Source of the DNA: Nocardiopsis quinghaiensis
Lineage (GTDB): Bacteria > Actinomycetota > Actinomycetes > Streptosporangiales > Streptosporangiaceae
Direction: 5' to 3'
Assembly: GCF_008638365.1 (NCBI RefSeq)
Contig: NZ_VWVU01000005.1
Coordinates: forward strand, 292,056 to 356,055
Length of the DNA stretch: 64,000 nucleotides
The position numbers and the translations under genes were made by a program. The notes under the pieces are model-generated. The model was given only the letters and a program-made list of their open reading frames with translations, was not told the DNA's origin and did no database searches. Below are positions 28,387 to 36,956 of the stretch, one piece after another; the stretch's first letter is position 1, and each line of letters starts with the position of its first letter.

Positions 28387-28426
28387 GGGGACCGTTCCCG
28401 GTCTTCTCCCGAGGTTCCGCCGATCA
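28379..28426 (+). pseudogene. Possible residual start of a lost jetD
   Basis: GTG at 28379 overlaps the jetC stop by 8 bp, the same coupling style as jetA-B-C, and reads VSEGTVPGLLPRF before running antisense into the sensor kinase gene, whose stop is at 28424. No TIGR02679/DUF2399-DUF3323 Toprim-type sequence is found in any frame nearby. The reading as a jetD stub is inference from position only. Confidence 0.3.
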
Positions 28427-29593
28427 CCCGCGCACGGAAAGGGAGACCCGCGCGGTGAGCCCTCCGTCGGGGTTGGGCGCCAGGCGCAGCCCACCTCCGT
28501 GGGCCTCGGCGATGCGCGCGACGATGGGCAGTCCCAAGCCGTGTCCCGCGCGCGCGGATCCGCCGCCGCCGGCCACCCGGCCGCCGCCGCGGAGAAAGGG
28601 CTCGACGAGGTTCTGGACCGGTGCGGTCAGGTGCGGCCCGGTGTTGCTGACGGTCAGCAGCACGAGGTCGCGGCCCAGCGGGTCGGGCATGGTGGTCAGC
28701 ACCACGCCGCCGTCCGCGGGCAGGTTGTGCCGCAGGGCGTTCTGCAGGAGGTTGACCACGAGCTGGCGCAACAGCACCCCGTCGCCGGTCACCGGCGACG
28801 GGGTGCTCCGGACCGAGACCGTGACGCCGAGGTCGGCGGCCTCCCTCTCGGTGGTCGCGACGGCCTCGCGGACCGTGTCCGACAGGTCGACCGGTTCCAT
28901 GTCGGGCGGGGTCCGGGCGAGCGAGGAGAGCTGCAGCATGGCGTCGACGACCTCGATGCCGCGCTGGTTGGTCTCGTACAGGCGGGCGACGAGGCGGGGA
29001 TGGTCCTGGCCGTGGGGGTCCGCCCTGGCCACGTCCAGCATGGTCCGGGTGATGGCCAGCGGGGTACGCAGTTCGTGGGAGGCGTTGGCGGCGAAGCGCT
29101 GCTGGACCTCGAAGGAGCGCTGGAGGCGGTCGAGCATGTGGTCGAAGGTGTCGGACAGGTCGGTGAACTCGTCCCGTCGGCCACGTAGCCCGATCCGGTG
29201 GTCCAGGGAGCCGTCGGCGGCCCGCCGGGCGGCCCGGGTGATCTCCTGCAGCGGCCGCAGCACACGGCCCGCGATCACCCAGCCTCCCCACAGGCCGATG
29301 ACCGCCAAAGCGACGAGCGCGAGCCCCGAGGCCTTCAGCAGGGACCCCAGGATCTCCTGGCGGGAGGCGACGTGCGACACCGACGGGTCCGTCGTGGACA
29401 GCGGATAGCTGGGAACGTAACGCATCCCCAGGTAGACGACCGCCAGCGTGGCCGCCCCGGCGACGTTGAGGAAGAGCGCGTAGCTCAGCGCCAGCCTCAT
29501 CCGTGCCGTCAGCCGCCGCGGGCGCCACGCCAGTGCCGGAGCGCGCCCGGTCGGCACCGCCGCCGCGCCGCGGACCGGCGTTTCGCCGCTCAC
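28424..29593 (-). CDS. Sensor histidine kinase, VanS-like
   Basis: 389 aa. Two membrane helices (about residues 30-52 and 80-105) enclose a short extracellular loop, followed by HAMP (GRVLRPLQEITRAARRAADGSL), the phospho-His box NASHELRTPLAITRTML near residue 190, an N box NLLQNALRHN and G boxes GHGLGLPIV. Its GTG overlaps the response-regulator stop (GTGA), so the pair is one operon. The divergent VanY-like peptidase suggests it senses cell-wall status. The short sensor loop is typical of VanS-type kinases, but it could sense membrane stress in general. Confidence 0.9.
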   Translation of the reverse strand: MSGETPVRGAAAVPTGRAPALAWRPRRLTARMRLALSYALFLNVAGAATLAVVYLGMRYVPSYPLSTTDPSVSHVASRQEILGSLLKASGLALVALAVIGLWGGWVIAGRVLRPLQEITRAARRAADGSLDHRIGLRGRRDEFTDLSDTFDHMLDRLQRSFEVQQRFAANASHELRTPLAITRTMLDVARADPHGQDHPRLVARLYETNQRGIEVVDAMLQLSSLARTPPDMEPVDLSDTVREAVATTEREAADLGVTVSVRSTPSPVTGDGVLLRQLVVNLLQNALRHNLPADGGVVLTTMPDPLGRDLVLLTVSNTGPHLTAPVQNLVEPFLRGGGRVAGGGGSARAGHGLGLPIVARIAEAHGGGLRLAPNPDGGLTARVSLSVRG

Positions 29594-30264
29594 CGGTCCC
29601 GACCGGTCTCTTCGAGGCGGTAGCCGACCCCGGCCACCGTGCGTATGGCCGACGGTTCCCCGAGTCGCTTGCGCAGTGTGGAGATGGTGATCCGCACGGC
29701 GTTGGTGAAGGGGTCGGCGTTCTCGTCCCACGCCCGCTCCAACAGCGTCTCCGCGCTGACAACCCCGCCCCCGGCGGTCATGAGCACCTCCAGGACGGCG
29801 AACTGCTTGCGGGTGAGGTGTACGTAGACGCCCGAGCGGTGGACCTCGCGCCGGAACGGATCGAGCCGGATTCCCGCGTACTCCAGGACCGGGGGCGCGC
29901 CCCGGCTCGGGCGGCGGGCCAGGGAGCGCAGACGTACCACGAGTTCCTCCAGGTCGAACGGTTTGGTCAGGTAGTCGTCCGCCCCCAGTTCGAACCCGGC
30001 GACCTTCTCCCGCAGGCGGCTCGCGGCCGTGAGCATGAGCACCCGGCACCCGAGCCGCCGCCCGACGATGTCCCGGCAGACGTCGTCGCCGTGCGTGCCG
30101 GGGATGTCGCGGTCCAGGACGATCACGTCGTACTCGTTCACGTCCAGCCGCTCCAGGGCGGCGTCGCCGTCCCCGGCGATGTCGGAGGCGATCGCCTCCA
30201 GCCGCAGTCCCGCCTGCACGGCCTCGGCGAGGTAGGGCTCGTCCTCGACGATCAGCACACGCAT
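29590..30264 (-). CDS. OmpR/PhoB family response regulator, VanR-like
   Basis: 224 aa. Receiver domain with EDE acidic pair (MRVLIVEDEPYLAEA), phospho-acceptor in VIVLDRDIPG and the conserved Thr and Lys of MLTAAS and LTKPFDLEELV; C-terminal winged helix with LTRKQFAVLEVLM and RTVAGVGYRLE. The usual D-x-x-M-P pattern is DRDIP here. First gene of the operon. It should bind the CGTATCG repeats upstream of its own gene and of the divergent peptidase. Confidence 0.93.
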   Translation of the reverse strand: MRVLIVEDEPYLAEAVQAGLRLEAIASDIAGDGDAALERLDVNEYDVIVLDRDIPGTHGDDVCRDIVGRRLGCRVLMLTAASRLREKVAGFELGADDYLTKPFDLEELVVRLRSLARRPSRGAPPVLEYAGIRLDPFRREVHRSGVYVHLTRKQFAVLEVLMTAGGGVVSAETLLERAWDENADPFTNAVRITISTLRKRLGEPSAIRTVAGVGYRLEETGRDR

Positions 30265-30390
30265 CCGCTGTCCCCCTCCGTCGTCTGGTACGACACCGCG
30301 CCCGATCCCGCCCTTCCAGGCCGCGGAACCGAAGGGATCGGTCCGCTCGCGCCGCGGGGCTGGTCATCGGGCCCATTGAACGCGAGGGCA

Positions 30391-30421
30391 CGTATCGCGA
30401 ACGTATCGAAAAACCGATACG
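30391..30421. promoter_or_regulatory. Candidate response-regulator operator (CGTATCG repeats)
   Basis: CGTATCG at 30391 and 30402 are direct repeats with 11-bp spacing, as expected for an OmpR-type dimer; CGATACG at 30415 forms an inverted repeat with the second copy. The cluster sits between the divergent regulator and peptidase genes. Confidence 0.55.
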
Positions 30422-30498
30422 GCCGTGCAACACCGCTTGTACTTCGCTCGTGGCACCGGACCCCACGCAACGGACACGCGATGCCCGAGAGGCGAGAG

Positions 30499-31158
30499 AT
30501 GAGTGAAGTGACGAAGCAGGAAGCGGTGCGGTGCCTCCCCGCCGGGAAGTCGGACGAGTGCCCCGGCGGATCCGCCGGCCACGGGTGGTGGTCCTGGTAC
30601 TGGCTGGTCGCGGCGCTGTGCGCCACGGTGGTCGTCGTGCTGATGGCCTGGTCGATGATCGTGTCGGTGCCGGGCCCGGTGACGGGCGGGGTCCTCACGC
30701 TCGGGGAGCCGGCCGCCTCCGTCGAGAACGGCGATCTTCCGGACGACCTGTCGGTCACCCCCTTCGACACCGGGTATCCGGCGATCGCCAACCTGGACGG
30801 GGAGCTGCTGGAGGCCGTGCGGGAGGCGGCCCGGGACGCGCGGGGCGAGGGGATCGCGCTCCGCGTCACGTCGGGTTGGCGCAGTGAGGAGTACCAGCGG
30901 TACCTGCGCGACGAGGCCGTCGCCAGGTACGGGTCCCCGGAGGAGGCCAGGAGGTTCGTCAGCGCTCCGGAGGAGTCCCGGCACGTGCCGGGGAAGGCGA
31001 TCGACATCGGCCCCACCGACGCCGCGTACTGGCTCGTCCGCCACGGTCCGGCGTACGGGCTGTGCCAGGTGTACGCCAACGAGATCTGGCACTTCGAACT
31101 CCTCACCGAGCCGGGCGGCGACTGCCCGGACCTGCTTCCCGACGCCGCGGCCCGGTGA
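30499..31158 (+). CDS. VanY-like D-alanyl-D-alanine carboxypeptidase (M15)
   Basis: 219 aa. One N-terminal membrane anchor (residues about 35-55), then the extracytoplasmic M15B domain with zinc motifs SRHVPGKAIDIG (SxHxxGxAxD) and EIWHFEL (ExWHxE). Removes the terminal D-Ala from peptidoglycan precursors, which can lower glycopeptide binding. Divergent from the VanRS-like operon and separated by the CGTATCG repeats, so probably regulated by it. ATG at 30499 preceded by GAGAGGCGAG; an ATG at 30481 is the alternative. No vanHAX genes are in the window. Confidence 0.88.
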   Translation: MSEVTKQEAVRCLPAGKSDECPGGSAGHGWWSWYWLVAALCATVVVVLMAWSMIVSVPGPVTGGVLTLGEPAASVENGDLPDDLSVTPFDTGYPAIANLDGELLEAVREAARDARGEGIALRVTSGWRSEEYQRYLRDEAVARYGSPEEARRFVSAPEESRHVPGKAIDIGPTDAAYWLVRHGPAYGLCQVYANEIWHFELLTEPGGDCPDLLPDAAAR

Positions 31159-31173
31159 CCGGGCCGCGGCGTC
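31141..31173. terminator. 33-bp near-perfect palindrome overlapping the vanY stop
   Basis: Arms GACGCCGCGGCCCGGT and ACCGGGCCGCGGCGTC, 16 bp each with a single central base. The peptidase stop codon TGA is at the centre. It lies between convergent genes and probably works as a bidirectional terminator. Confidence 0.6.
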
Positions 31174-31204
31174 CGGTGCGGCCGCGTCCGCGGCCGGCGC
31201 GGAG

Positions 31205-31999
31205 TCAGCGCAGGTGGGAGGCCCCGTTGACGTCCAGGACGGCACCGGAGGACCAGACCGCCTCTGGTGAGGCCAGGTAGCGCACGGCCGAGGCCACCTC
31301 CCCGGGCGAGGCGACCCGGCCGAAGGGGCTCTGCGCGCGGACCTCGTCGGTGAGCCGGTCGGCCACGCGCTCGGTCTCCACGAAGCCCGGCGCGACCGAG
31401 GCGACCGTGATCCCGTGCGGGGCCAGCGCGACCGCCAGCGACTGGCCCAGGGAGTGCAGGGCGGCCTTGCTCGCGCCGTAGGCGGGGTGGTCCGGCTCGC
31501 CCTTGAAGGCGCCCCGGGAGCCGACGTTGACGATGTGCCCCCGGGTGCCCCGGTCGATCATGTGCCGGGCCGCGAGGTAACTGACGTCGGCGGCGCCGAA
31601 CACGTTCACGTCGAAGGTGTCGCGCCAGGCCCGCCGCCACCGCTCGTAGGAGGTCTCCGTGAGCGGGTGGGCGGTGTTGACCGCGGCGTTGTTGACCACC
31701 ACGTCGATCCCGCCCAGGCCCTCGACCGCCCGGGCCACGAGGCCGGCCACGGCGTCGGGGTCGCTCAGGTCGGCCTGTAGCAGGACGTGCCCTGTGCCCG
31801 GCAGTCCTTCGAGGGTGCGCTGCGCCTCCCGCGGGCGGGACCCGCAGTGGACGGCGACGCGGTCGCCCTGTTCGGCGAAGGCCGTGGCGACCGCCCTGCC
31901 GATGCCCCGGGAGGCGCCGGTGACCAGTACGCCCCTGCCCACGGGCACGTCCTCTCCGGTGGCGGGCGGGAAGTCGGGACCGGTCCGATGATGTGACAT
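31205..31999 (-). CDS. Short-chain dehydrogenase/reductase
   Basis: 264 aa, classical SDR. NAD(P) site TGASRGIGRAVA, NNAA motif at VVNNAAVNTA, catalytic Ser in NVGSRGAF and YGASK (Tyr and Lys). The C-terminus WSSGAVLDVNGASHLR matches 3-oxoacyl-ACP reductase-like members. Substrate unknown. ATG at 31999 has AGGATG upstream; ATG at 32008 would add MPH. Convergent with the peptidase gene across the palindromic terminator. Confidence 0.9.
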   Translation of the reverse strand: MSHHRTGPDFPPATGEDVPVGRGVLVTGASRGIGRAVATAFAEQGDRVAVHCGSRPREAQRTLEGLPGTGHVLLQADLSDPDAVAGLVARAVEGLGGIDVVVNNAAVNTAHPLTETSYERWRRAWRDTFDVNVFGAADVSYLAARHMIDRGTRGHIVNVGSRGAFKGEPDHPAYGASKAALHSLGQSLAVALAPHGITVASVAPGFVETERVADRLTDEVRAQSPFGRVASPGEVASAVRYLASPEAVWSSGAVLDVNGASHLR

Positions 32000-32043
32000 G
32001 TGCGGCATCCTAGTGAACCCGGACCTCCCGCCCGTGCCCCGCG

Positions 32044-33237
32044 TCAGGCCGGGGTCCCCCTCCCGGAGCGCAGACCGAAGGGCACACCGAAACCGGTCAG
32101 CCAGCCGCTCTCGGCCAGGAGGCGGAACGCCTCGTGGGTGACGTCGTGGTCCGGTGCCTGGCGCGGCGGCCAGGCGAAGGCGTCCGCGACCGCCGACCAG
32201 CTGGGACCGTGCCCGTGCTCGGCGCGGTAGGCGTCCACCCAGCGCGCCACCCGCTCCTCCCGGCCCCGGACCAGGTCGCGGGCGCGGTCGGCCACGGGCA
32301 CGTCCAGCGGGGTGGAGGCCGGTGCGGTGTGCGGCGGGGTCGGCGGCGGGAGGGGCTGGTAGGCCAGGGGCAGGGTGACCTCGGTGAGGGAGGCGCCCAC
32401 GACGCCCCCGTCGGCGCTCAGGCCCTCGATCCACGAGATCTCCGTCAGCCACGTGAGCAGCTCCGCCAACTCGCCGGTGTCGGACAGCGCGCAGGCGTCC
32501 ACGGCCTCCTCGGCCGGGACGCGGACCCGCCCCTCGGGGTCGGCGTGCAGGGCCAGGTAGGCGGCCACGAGACGGAGCCGGTTGGGCTTCTTACGCATCT
32601 TCTTGTGGGCGAGGGTGCGCGTGAACCATCCCGAGGCCCGCGACCGGACACCGTTGCCGATCCTCCAGGGGCTGCCGGCCAGGCTGGGCAGGTCGCACAG
32701 GGCCGGGTTGGCGGCGTCGGCCTCGATCACCCTCTCCGGCGTGGTGTCCAGCCACCCCGACGAGGTCAGGTCGCTCAGCGCCGCGTGGGCGTCCTCCAGA
32801 CGGAGTATGCGCAGGTCCTGGCCGGTGAAGTTCGCCCGCCCCCTCAGTGCGCCCCGCAGGGCGAAGGTGAGCGCGAGCAACCGGCTGTCCGGGAAGGAGC
32901 CCGCCCCCTCCGAGGCCGTGCGCGCCCACAGGTCACGGAAGAACTCCGCGTGGTGGGGGCCCATCCGCGGCACGCGCTTGCGGTCGACCGGGACCTTCAC
33001 CTGGGGCCTGGCCCGGGCTTCGGCCTGGGCGCGCTTCCTCTCCTTCTTGGCCCTCTTGGCCTCGGAGTTGGTCAGCCTCGGGGGCGCGCCACCCGGCGGG
33101 ACGCTGACGCCCTGCTCCTTGCAGCGCGCACACTCCATGGCCGCGGCCAGGTCCTCGTTGGGCCGGTGGAAACGGGGCTGGGACGTCTCGGCGGGGAGGG
33201 GCTTCCCCACGTCACTGGTTGCGGTGTGCTGCGTCAT
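32044..33237 (-). CDS. Unrecognised 397-aa actinobacterial protein
   Basis: I do not recognise the family. The N-terminal 100 residues are polar with CARCKEQG and a basic EAKRAKKERKRAQAEARARP coiled stretch; then a globular part with two winged-helix-like segments (FPDSRLLALTFALRGALRGRANFTGQDLRILRLEDAHAALSDL and RLVAAYLALHADPEGRVRVPAEEAVDACALS). The overall look resembles DNA-binding or replication-initiator-like proteins, but that is only an impression. No clear ribosome binding site at ATG 33237, so it may be leaderless. Confidence 0.6.
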   Translation of the reverse strand: MTQHTATSDVGKPLPAETSQPRFHRPNEDLAAAMECARCKEQGVSVPPGGAPPRLTNSEAKRAKKERKRAQAEARARPQVKVPVDRKRVPRMGPHHAEFFRDLWARTASEGAGSFPDSRLLALTFALRGALRGRANFTGQDLRILRLEDAHAALSDLTSSGWLDTTPERVIEADAANPALCDLPSLAGSPWRIGNGVRSRASGWFTRTLAHKKMRKKPNRLRLVAAYLALHADPEGRVRVPAEEAVDACALSDTGELAELLTWLTEISWIEGLSADGGVVGASLTEVTLPLAYQPLPPPTPPHTAPASTPLDVPVADRARDLVRGREERVARWVDAYRAEHGHGPSWSAVADAFAWPPRQAPDHDVTHEAFRLLAESGWLTGFGVPFGLRSGRGTPA

Positions 33238-33366
33238 GGTGAGGAGGGTAGCGACGAAAGCGCTCCGGCGCCGGGCATCCGCCGGATTCGCCTCCGGAGC
33301 GGGGACGTGACCGTCGTCCGTCCGGTTCGGGGCGTCCGACGCCCGTTTGCGGGGCAGGACGGGTCT

Positions 33367-33972
33367 ATGGGCGAACTGGTACTGATCAGGCACGGGGAGA
33401 CCGAGTGGAGCAGGGCGCGGCGGCACACCGGGCTGACCGACCTCCCCCTGACCGGGGAGGGCGAGCGCCAGGCCGGGGCGCTGCGTCCCCTGCTGGCCCC
33501 GCGCGGCGTCGGGCGGGTGGTGACCAGCCCGCTGCTGCGTGCGGTGCGCACCGCCGAGCTGGCCGGGCTGGAGGGGACCGTGACCGACCCGGACCTGACC
33601 GAGTGGGACTACGGCGGCTACGAGGGGATCAGCACCGCCGACATCCAGCGCCGGCGCCCCGGGTGGTACCTGTGGCGGGACGGGGTCATCCCGGGTGGGC
33701 CCGAGCACCCGGGGGAGAGCGTGGAGCGGGTGGGGGAACGGGCCGACCGGGTCCTGGAACGGCTGGTGCCCCTGCTGGAGGACGCGGAGCCCGACGTGGT
33801 GCTGGTGGCGCACAGCCACGTCCTGCGGATACTCACCGCGCGCTGGCTGGGCCTGCCGCCCGCCTCGGGAGGGTTGTTCACCCTGGCCACGGGTTCGATG
33901 AGCACGCTGGGCCGTGAGCACGGACGGCGCGTGCTCACCTCCTGGAACGTGCCCCCTCCCCCGGCTCCCTGA
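33367..33972 (+). CDS. Histidine phosphatase family protein
   Basis: 201 aa, phosphoglycerate-mutase-like fold. Catalytic motif LIRHGETEWS (RHG) at residues 6-15, second Arg at SPLLRAVRTAEL, Glu in LTEWDYGGYEG and late His in VAHSHVLRIL. Without the mutase insertions, it is probably a phosphatase acting on a small phosphorylated metabolite. Divergent from the unrecognised gene upstream; 129 bp between starts. Confidence 0.9.
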   Translation: MGELVLIRHGETEWSRARRHTGLTDLPLTGEGERQAGALRPLLAPRGVGRVVTSPLLRAVRTAELAGLEGTVTDPDLTEWDYGGYEGISTADIQRRRPGWYLWRDGVIPGGPEHPGESVERVGERADRVLERLVPLLEDAEPDVVLVAHSHVLRILTARWLGLPPASGGLFTLATGSMSTLGREHGRRVLTSWNVPPPPAP

Positions 33973-34064
33973 CCCGTCGGTGCGGCCACGGGAGCGGTGC
34001 CTGTGCGCACCGCTTCGGTGCCACCCGTATCCAGGACTGTGGCCGACCCTCTGACCAGGGTCGA

Positions 34065-34113
34065 AGCGGGTCCGGTGGGACCGCCCTTCGGCTCCGGTCC
34101 CACCGGACCCGCT
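34065..34113. terminator. 19-bp stem bidirectional terminator
   Basis: Arms at 34065-34083 (AGCGGGTCCGGTGGGACCG) and 34095-34113 are perfectly complementary, with an 11-nt loop that contains TTCG. It sits between convergent genes, phosphatase and methyltransferase. Confidence 0.85.
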
Positions 34114-34152
34114 GTGGCATTCGAAGGAGGCGACTTCAGCGGGACCGGGGCT

Positions 34153-34938
34153 CTAGTCGTCCGAGCCCGAGCCCGAGTCCGCGGCCGGCGGTGGTGCCTC
34201 GACGACGAAGAACAGGAAGCCGATCTTGGTCGACAGACTCTGGAAGCCGTCGGGGAACAGCCCGCGGGCGGCCGGGTCGGGCTGCGGCTCGCTGATGACG
34301 GCAAGGCGGAAGCCGGCGGCGGTGAAGGCGTCGGTCATCGCGTGCAACGGCCGGCGCCAGAACCTCAGCGGGACGGACCGCCCGTTGAACGTGAACTCGC
34401 CGGTATAGCTGGTGGTCGCGGAGTAGTCGGGCCGGGGGTCCTGGATCGCGTAGTCCACGAACGGGTGCTGCACCGACGCGATCAGTCGGCCGCCGGGCCT
34501 GAGTACGCGCCGCATCTCGGCCAGCGTCGGCCCCCAGTCCTGCAGGTAGTGCAGCACCAGCGACGCGACCACGTCGTCGAACGCGCCGTCGGCGAACGGG
34601 AGGGGGTCGCCCAGGTCGGCCACGTGCAGGTCCGCGTCGTCACCGAGCCGCCGCCTGGCCAACGCCAGCATCCCGGCACTGGCGTCGACGCCGGTGACGA
34701 CGGCACCGCGGTCGCGCAGGGCGGCGGACAGGGGGCCCGCACCGCAGCCGGCGTCCAGGATCCGGCGGTCGGCCACGTCTCCGGCGAGGGACACCATCGC
34801 GGGCCGCTCGTAGTAGGCGTTCAGCAGGTTGCTCTCGTTGTCCGCCGCGTACGCCTCGGCGAAGCCGTCGTAGTCATTCGCCTGGGTTGGATCCGCAGAC
34901 GGGGCGGGACTGTCGGGCACGTCGGTTACGCGTTCCAT
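34153..34938 (-). CDS. Class I SAM-dependent methyltransferase
   Basis: 261 aa. UbiE/Methyltransf_11-type: motif I LDAGCGAGPLSAALRDRG, motif II VTGVDASAGMLALARRRL, then FDDVVASLVLHYLQDW and LRPGGRLIASVQHPF. The tail is acidic (DSGSGSDD). Substrate unknown. ATG at 34938. Neighbours give no pathway. Confidence 0.88.
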   Translation of the reverse strand: MERVTDVPDSPAPSADPTQANDYDGFAEAYAADNESNLLNAYYERPAMVSLAGDVADRRILDAGCGAGPLSAALRDRGAVVTGVDASAGMLALARRRLGDDADLHVADLGDPLPFADGAFDDVVASLVLHYLQDWGPTLAEMRRVLRPGGRLIASVQHPFVDYAIQDPRPDYSATTSYTGEFTFNGRSVPLRFWRRPLHAMTDAFTAAGFRLAVISEPQPDPAARGLFPDGFQSLSTKIGFLFFVVEAPPPAADSGSGSDD

Positions 34939-35001
34939 CGTTGGATCCTAGCCTCCCGCCGGCGAGCTCTACCGCGAGCTGTGGGATCCGCAGGCCGGCG
35001 C

Positions 35002-36747
35002 CTACCGGTTCTCCGGCGCCTCCGACCGCGAGCCGAGTGTCGGACCAGGGGAACCGGCCGCGTCCGGGCACCAGCGCCGGTAGGGGCAGTCCAGGCAGGC
35101 CCGGCCGGGGTTCGCCGGATGGGACAGGTCGCGGTGCCAGGGCTCGGCGAGTGCGTGGACCACCCGCCGGGCCTCGGATCTGACCTGGTCCGAGGCCGGA
35201 TCGAGTGAGAGCACGTGGGCGCCGCCGGGGGTGAGGACCTCCAGTTCGACAGCAGAGCCCGCTCCCTGGGGCAGGGCGCCACAGGAGAAGAACAGCACCG
35301 CCAGGGCCAGCCGGGGGTCGAGGGACAGCAGGCGGTGACCGTCCGGGCGGGGCGCGTCGGTGGCGGTGCCGACGGCGCGGTAGTTCCAGGATCCGCCCCG
35401 GTGGTGGAGCAGGTCGGCCCGGGCCAGGACCAGGACGTTGGCGAGGGTGTCATCGGCGGCCAGCGTGTGGCTGACCCGGACGTGGCCCCCCGACGGCAGG
35501 CCGTGTAGAGGGCAGACCTCGCTGTGGGCGGCGATCATCGCCGCCCCCCGGCGGGCCTGCCCGCCCTCCAGCCGCAGTCCTCCGGCGGACCAGGATCCGT
35601 GGTCCGAGGGGAGGTCTCCGGGGGTACAGGGCCGCCTGGGCAGGCGCGTGTGCAGCCGCTCCAACCACGCGCGCACGGCGCGGTCGAGCCCGAACCCGGC
35701 CGGTGCGCGGTCGCCGTCGGCCGGAAGGCCCAGGGAGTGCAGGTGTGCCCTGGCGGGACAGTCCCGATGGCGCTGACCGAGGCCCACCGACCAGGACCGC
35801 CGGGGCCGTGACCGGTCGCGGACGCCGAGGAGCCCCGGGGTCCGGGGCAGCCGTCCGCATCCCGACCGCACCCCGCACGACAGGCAGTTCCGGCCGGGGG
35901 AGCGGGCACCGCCCACCAGGGCCGAGCGCAGCCCCTCCCGGCCCGACGACGCGAAGGACTCCTCCGCGTCGTCGGCGGAGCCGTCGTAGAGCACGGCGGT
36001 GGAGGAGTCGAGACAGGACACCTGGACCACCCGCACCCGGTCCGGCGGTCCGGGGGCGTCGCCGCGGCGCGCCCGCATCGGATAGGGGACGCCGCCCAGG
36101 TAGCGCCGGGGTCTGGCCGCACAGGCGTCCCGGTCGACCCGCGTGCCGGTGGCGAGCACGTAGGCGGCGACCGCCACCTCCGCCCCGGGGCGCTCCCGGC
36201 CCTCCGCCGTGCCCATGACGGGGAGGCGCAACTCCCGCACCCGGTCCGCACCCGCCAGGTAGGCGTACCCGCGACCCCGGGCACACACCTCGTAGGGCCG
36301 GGAGTTCGGTGTGCCGCGGTCGGGCATGTACTGGCGGACCCAGAAGTCGAAGACCGGGTCGCGCCGGAGGCCGTCGCGCTCGTCGTCCCGGGCCAGGGCG
36401 TTCAGGTAGGACCGCGAGGCGTGCCGGATCCAGGACGACAGGCCCGTGTGCGGGGGCGCGATCCGTTCTCCCGGGACGCCGCGGCCCCGCTCCCCGGGTG
36501 CGGACAGGTGCGCGCACGCGTCGCCGACCGGCCAGCCCCTGTGCTCGACCAGGTCCAGGACGGCGTCGAGGGAGGCGAAGGGCGCGTCGCGCGGTGACGG
36601 GTGCCCGCGTGGGTCGTCCCCGCCGACGGAGTGGTCGGCTCTGATCCGGCGGTGCTCCGGGCAGCCTCCCCGGGCGAGGGCCGCCGCGTCGCTGAAGAGG
36701 CGGACGACGGGCACGGGCCCGTGGTCATCGGTCGTGTGGTCGAACAC
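35002..36747 (-). CDS. Unrecognised 581-aa protein with two Cys clusters
   Basis: I cannot place it in a named family. An internal cluster NCLSCGVRSGCGRL lies near residue 290, and a C-terminal cluster CLDCPYRRWC lies about 25 residues before the end. The latter resembles the 4Fe-4S knot at the C-terminus of some PD-(D/E)XK nucleases (Cas4, AddB), and the preceding beta-helix stretch FFSCGALPQG...SAVELEVLTPGGAHVLSLDP would fit such a fold. I do not see a convincing D-ExK active site. GTG start at 36747 with GGGGAGG upstream. It could be an Fe-S or Zn protein of unknown role. Confidence 0.6.
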   Translation of the reverse strand: MFDHTTDDHGPVPVVRLFSDAAALARGGCPEHRRIRADHSVGGDDPRGHPSPRDAPFASLDAVLDLVEHRGWPVGDACAHLSAPGERGRGVPGERIAPPHTGLSSWIRHASRSYLNALARDDERDGLRRDPVFDFWVRQYMPDRGTPNSRPYEVCARGRGYAYLAGADRVRELRLPVMGTAEGRERPGAEVAVAAYVLATGTRVDRDACAARPRRYLGGVPYPMRARRGDAPGPPDRVRVVQVSCLDSSTAVLYDGSADDAEESFASSGREGLRSALVGGARSPGRNCLSCGVRSGCGRLPRTPGLLGVRDRSRPRRSWSVGLGQRHRDCPARAHLHSLGLPADGDRAPAGFGLDRAVRAWLERLHTRLPRRPCTPGDLPSDHGSWSAGGLRLEGGQARRGAAMIAAHSEVCPLHGLPSGGHVRVSHTLAADDTLANVLVLARADLLHHRGGSWNYRAVGTATDAPRPDGHRLLSLDPRLALAVLFFSCGALPQGAGSAVELEVLTPGGAHVLSLDPASDQVRSEARRVVHALAEPWHRDLSHPANPGRACLDCPYRRWCPDAAGSPGPTLGSRSEAPENR

Positions 36748-36956
36748 GTGGCCTCCCCTCGAAAGAAGGGTGACACGATCACGGGTTCGGCGCACGGGGC
36801 TGTGGACAACCTCCCGGGAACGCGCGACCGCCCGGACACGGCGCCGCCGGAAGCTCCCGGAACGGTGTCGGAGTATGTCCGGTCATGATGATAGAAACTC
36901 TCAAAGCGAATGAAGTTCGCATCCGACCCAGAGAGTACGAAACAAAGGCATCCCCC

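Noticed and set aside
23974..28494. Very long open frame on the minus strand opposite jetC
   Set aside because: It mirrors the GC-rich third codon positions of jetC and has low-complexity Gly/Val/Gln sequence with no domain.
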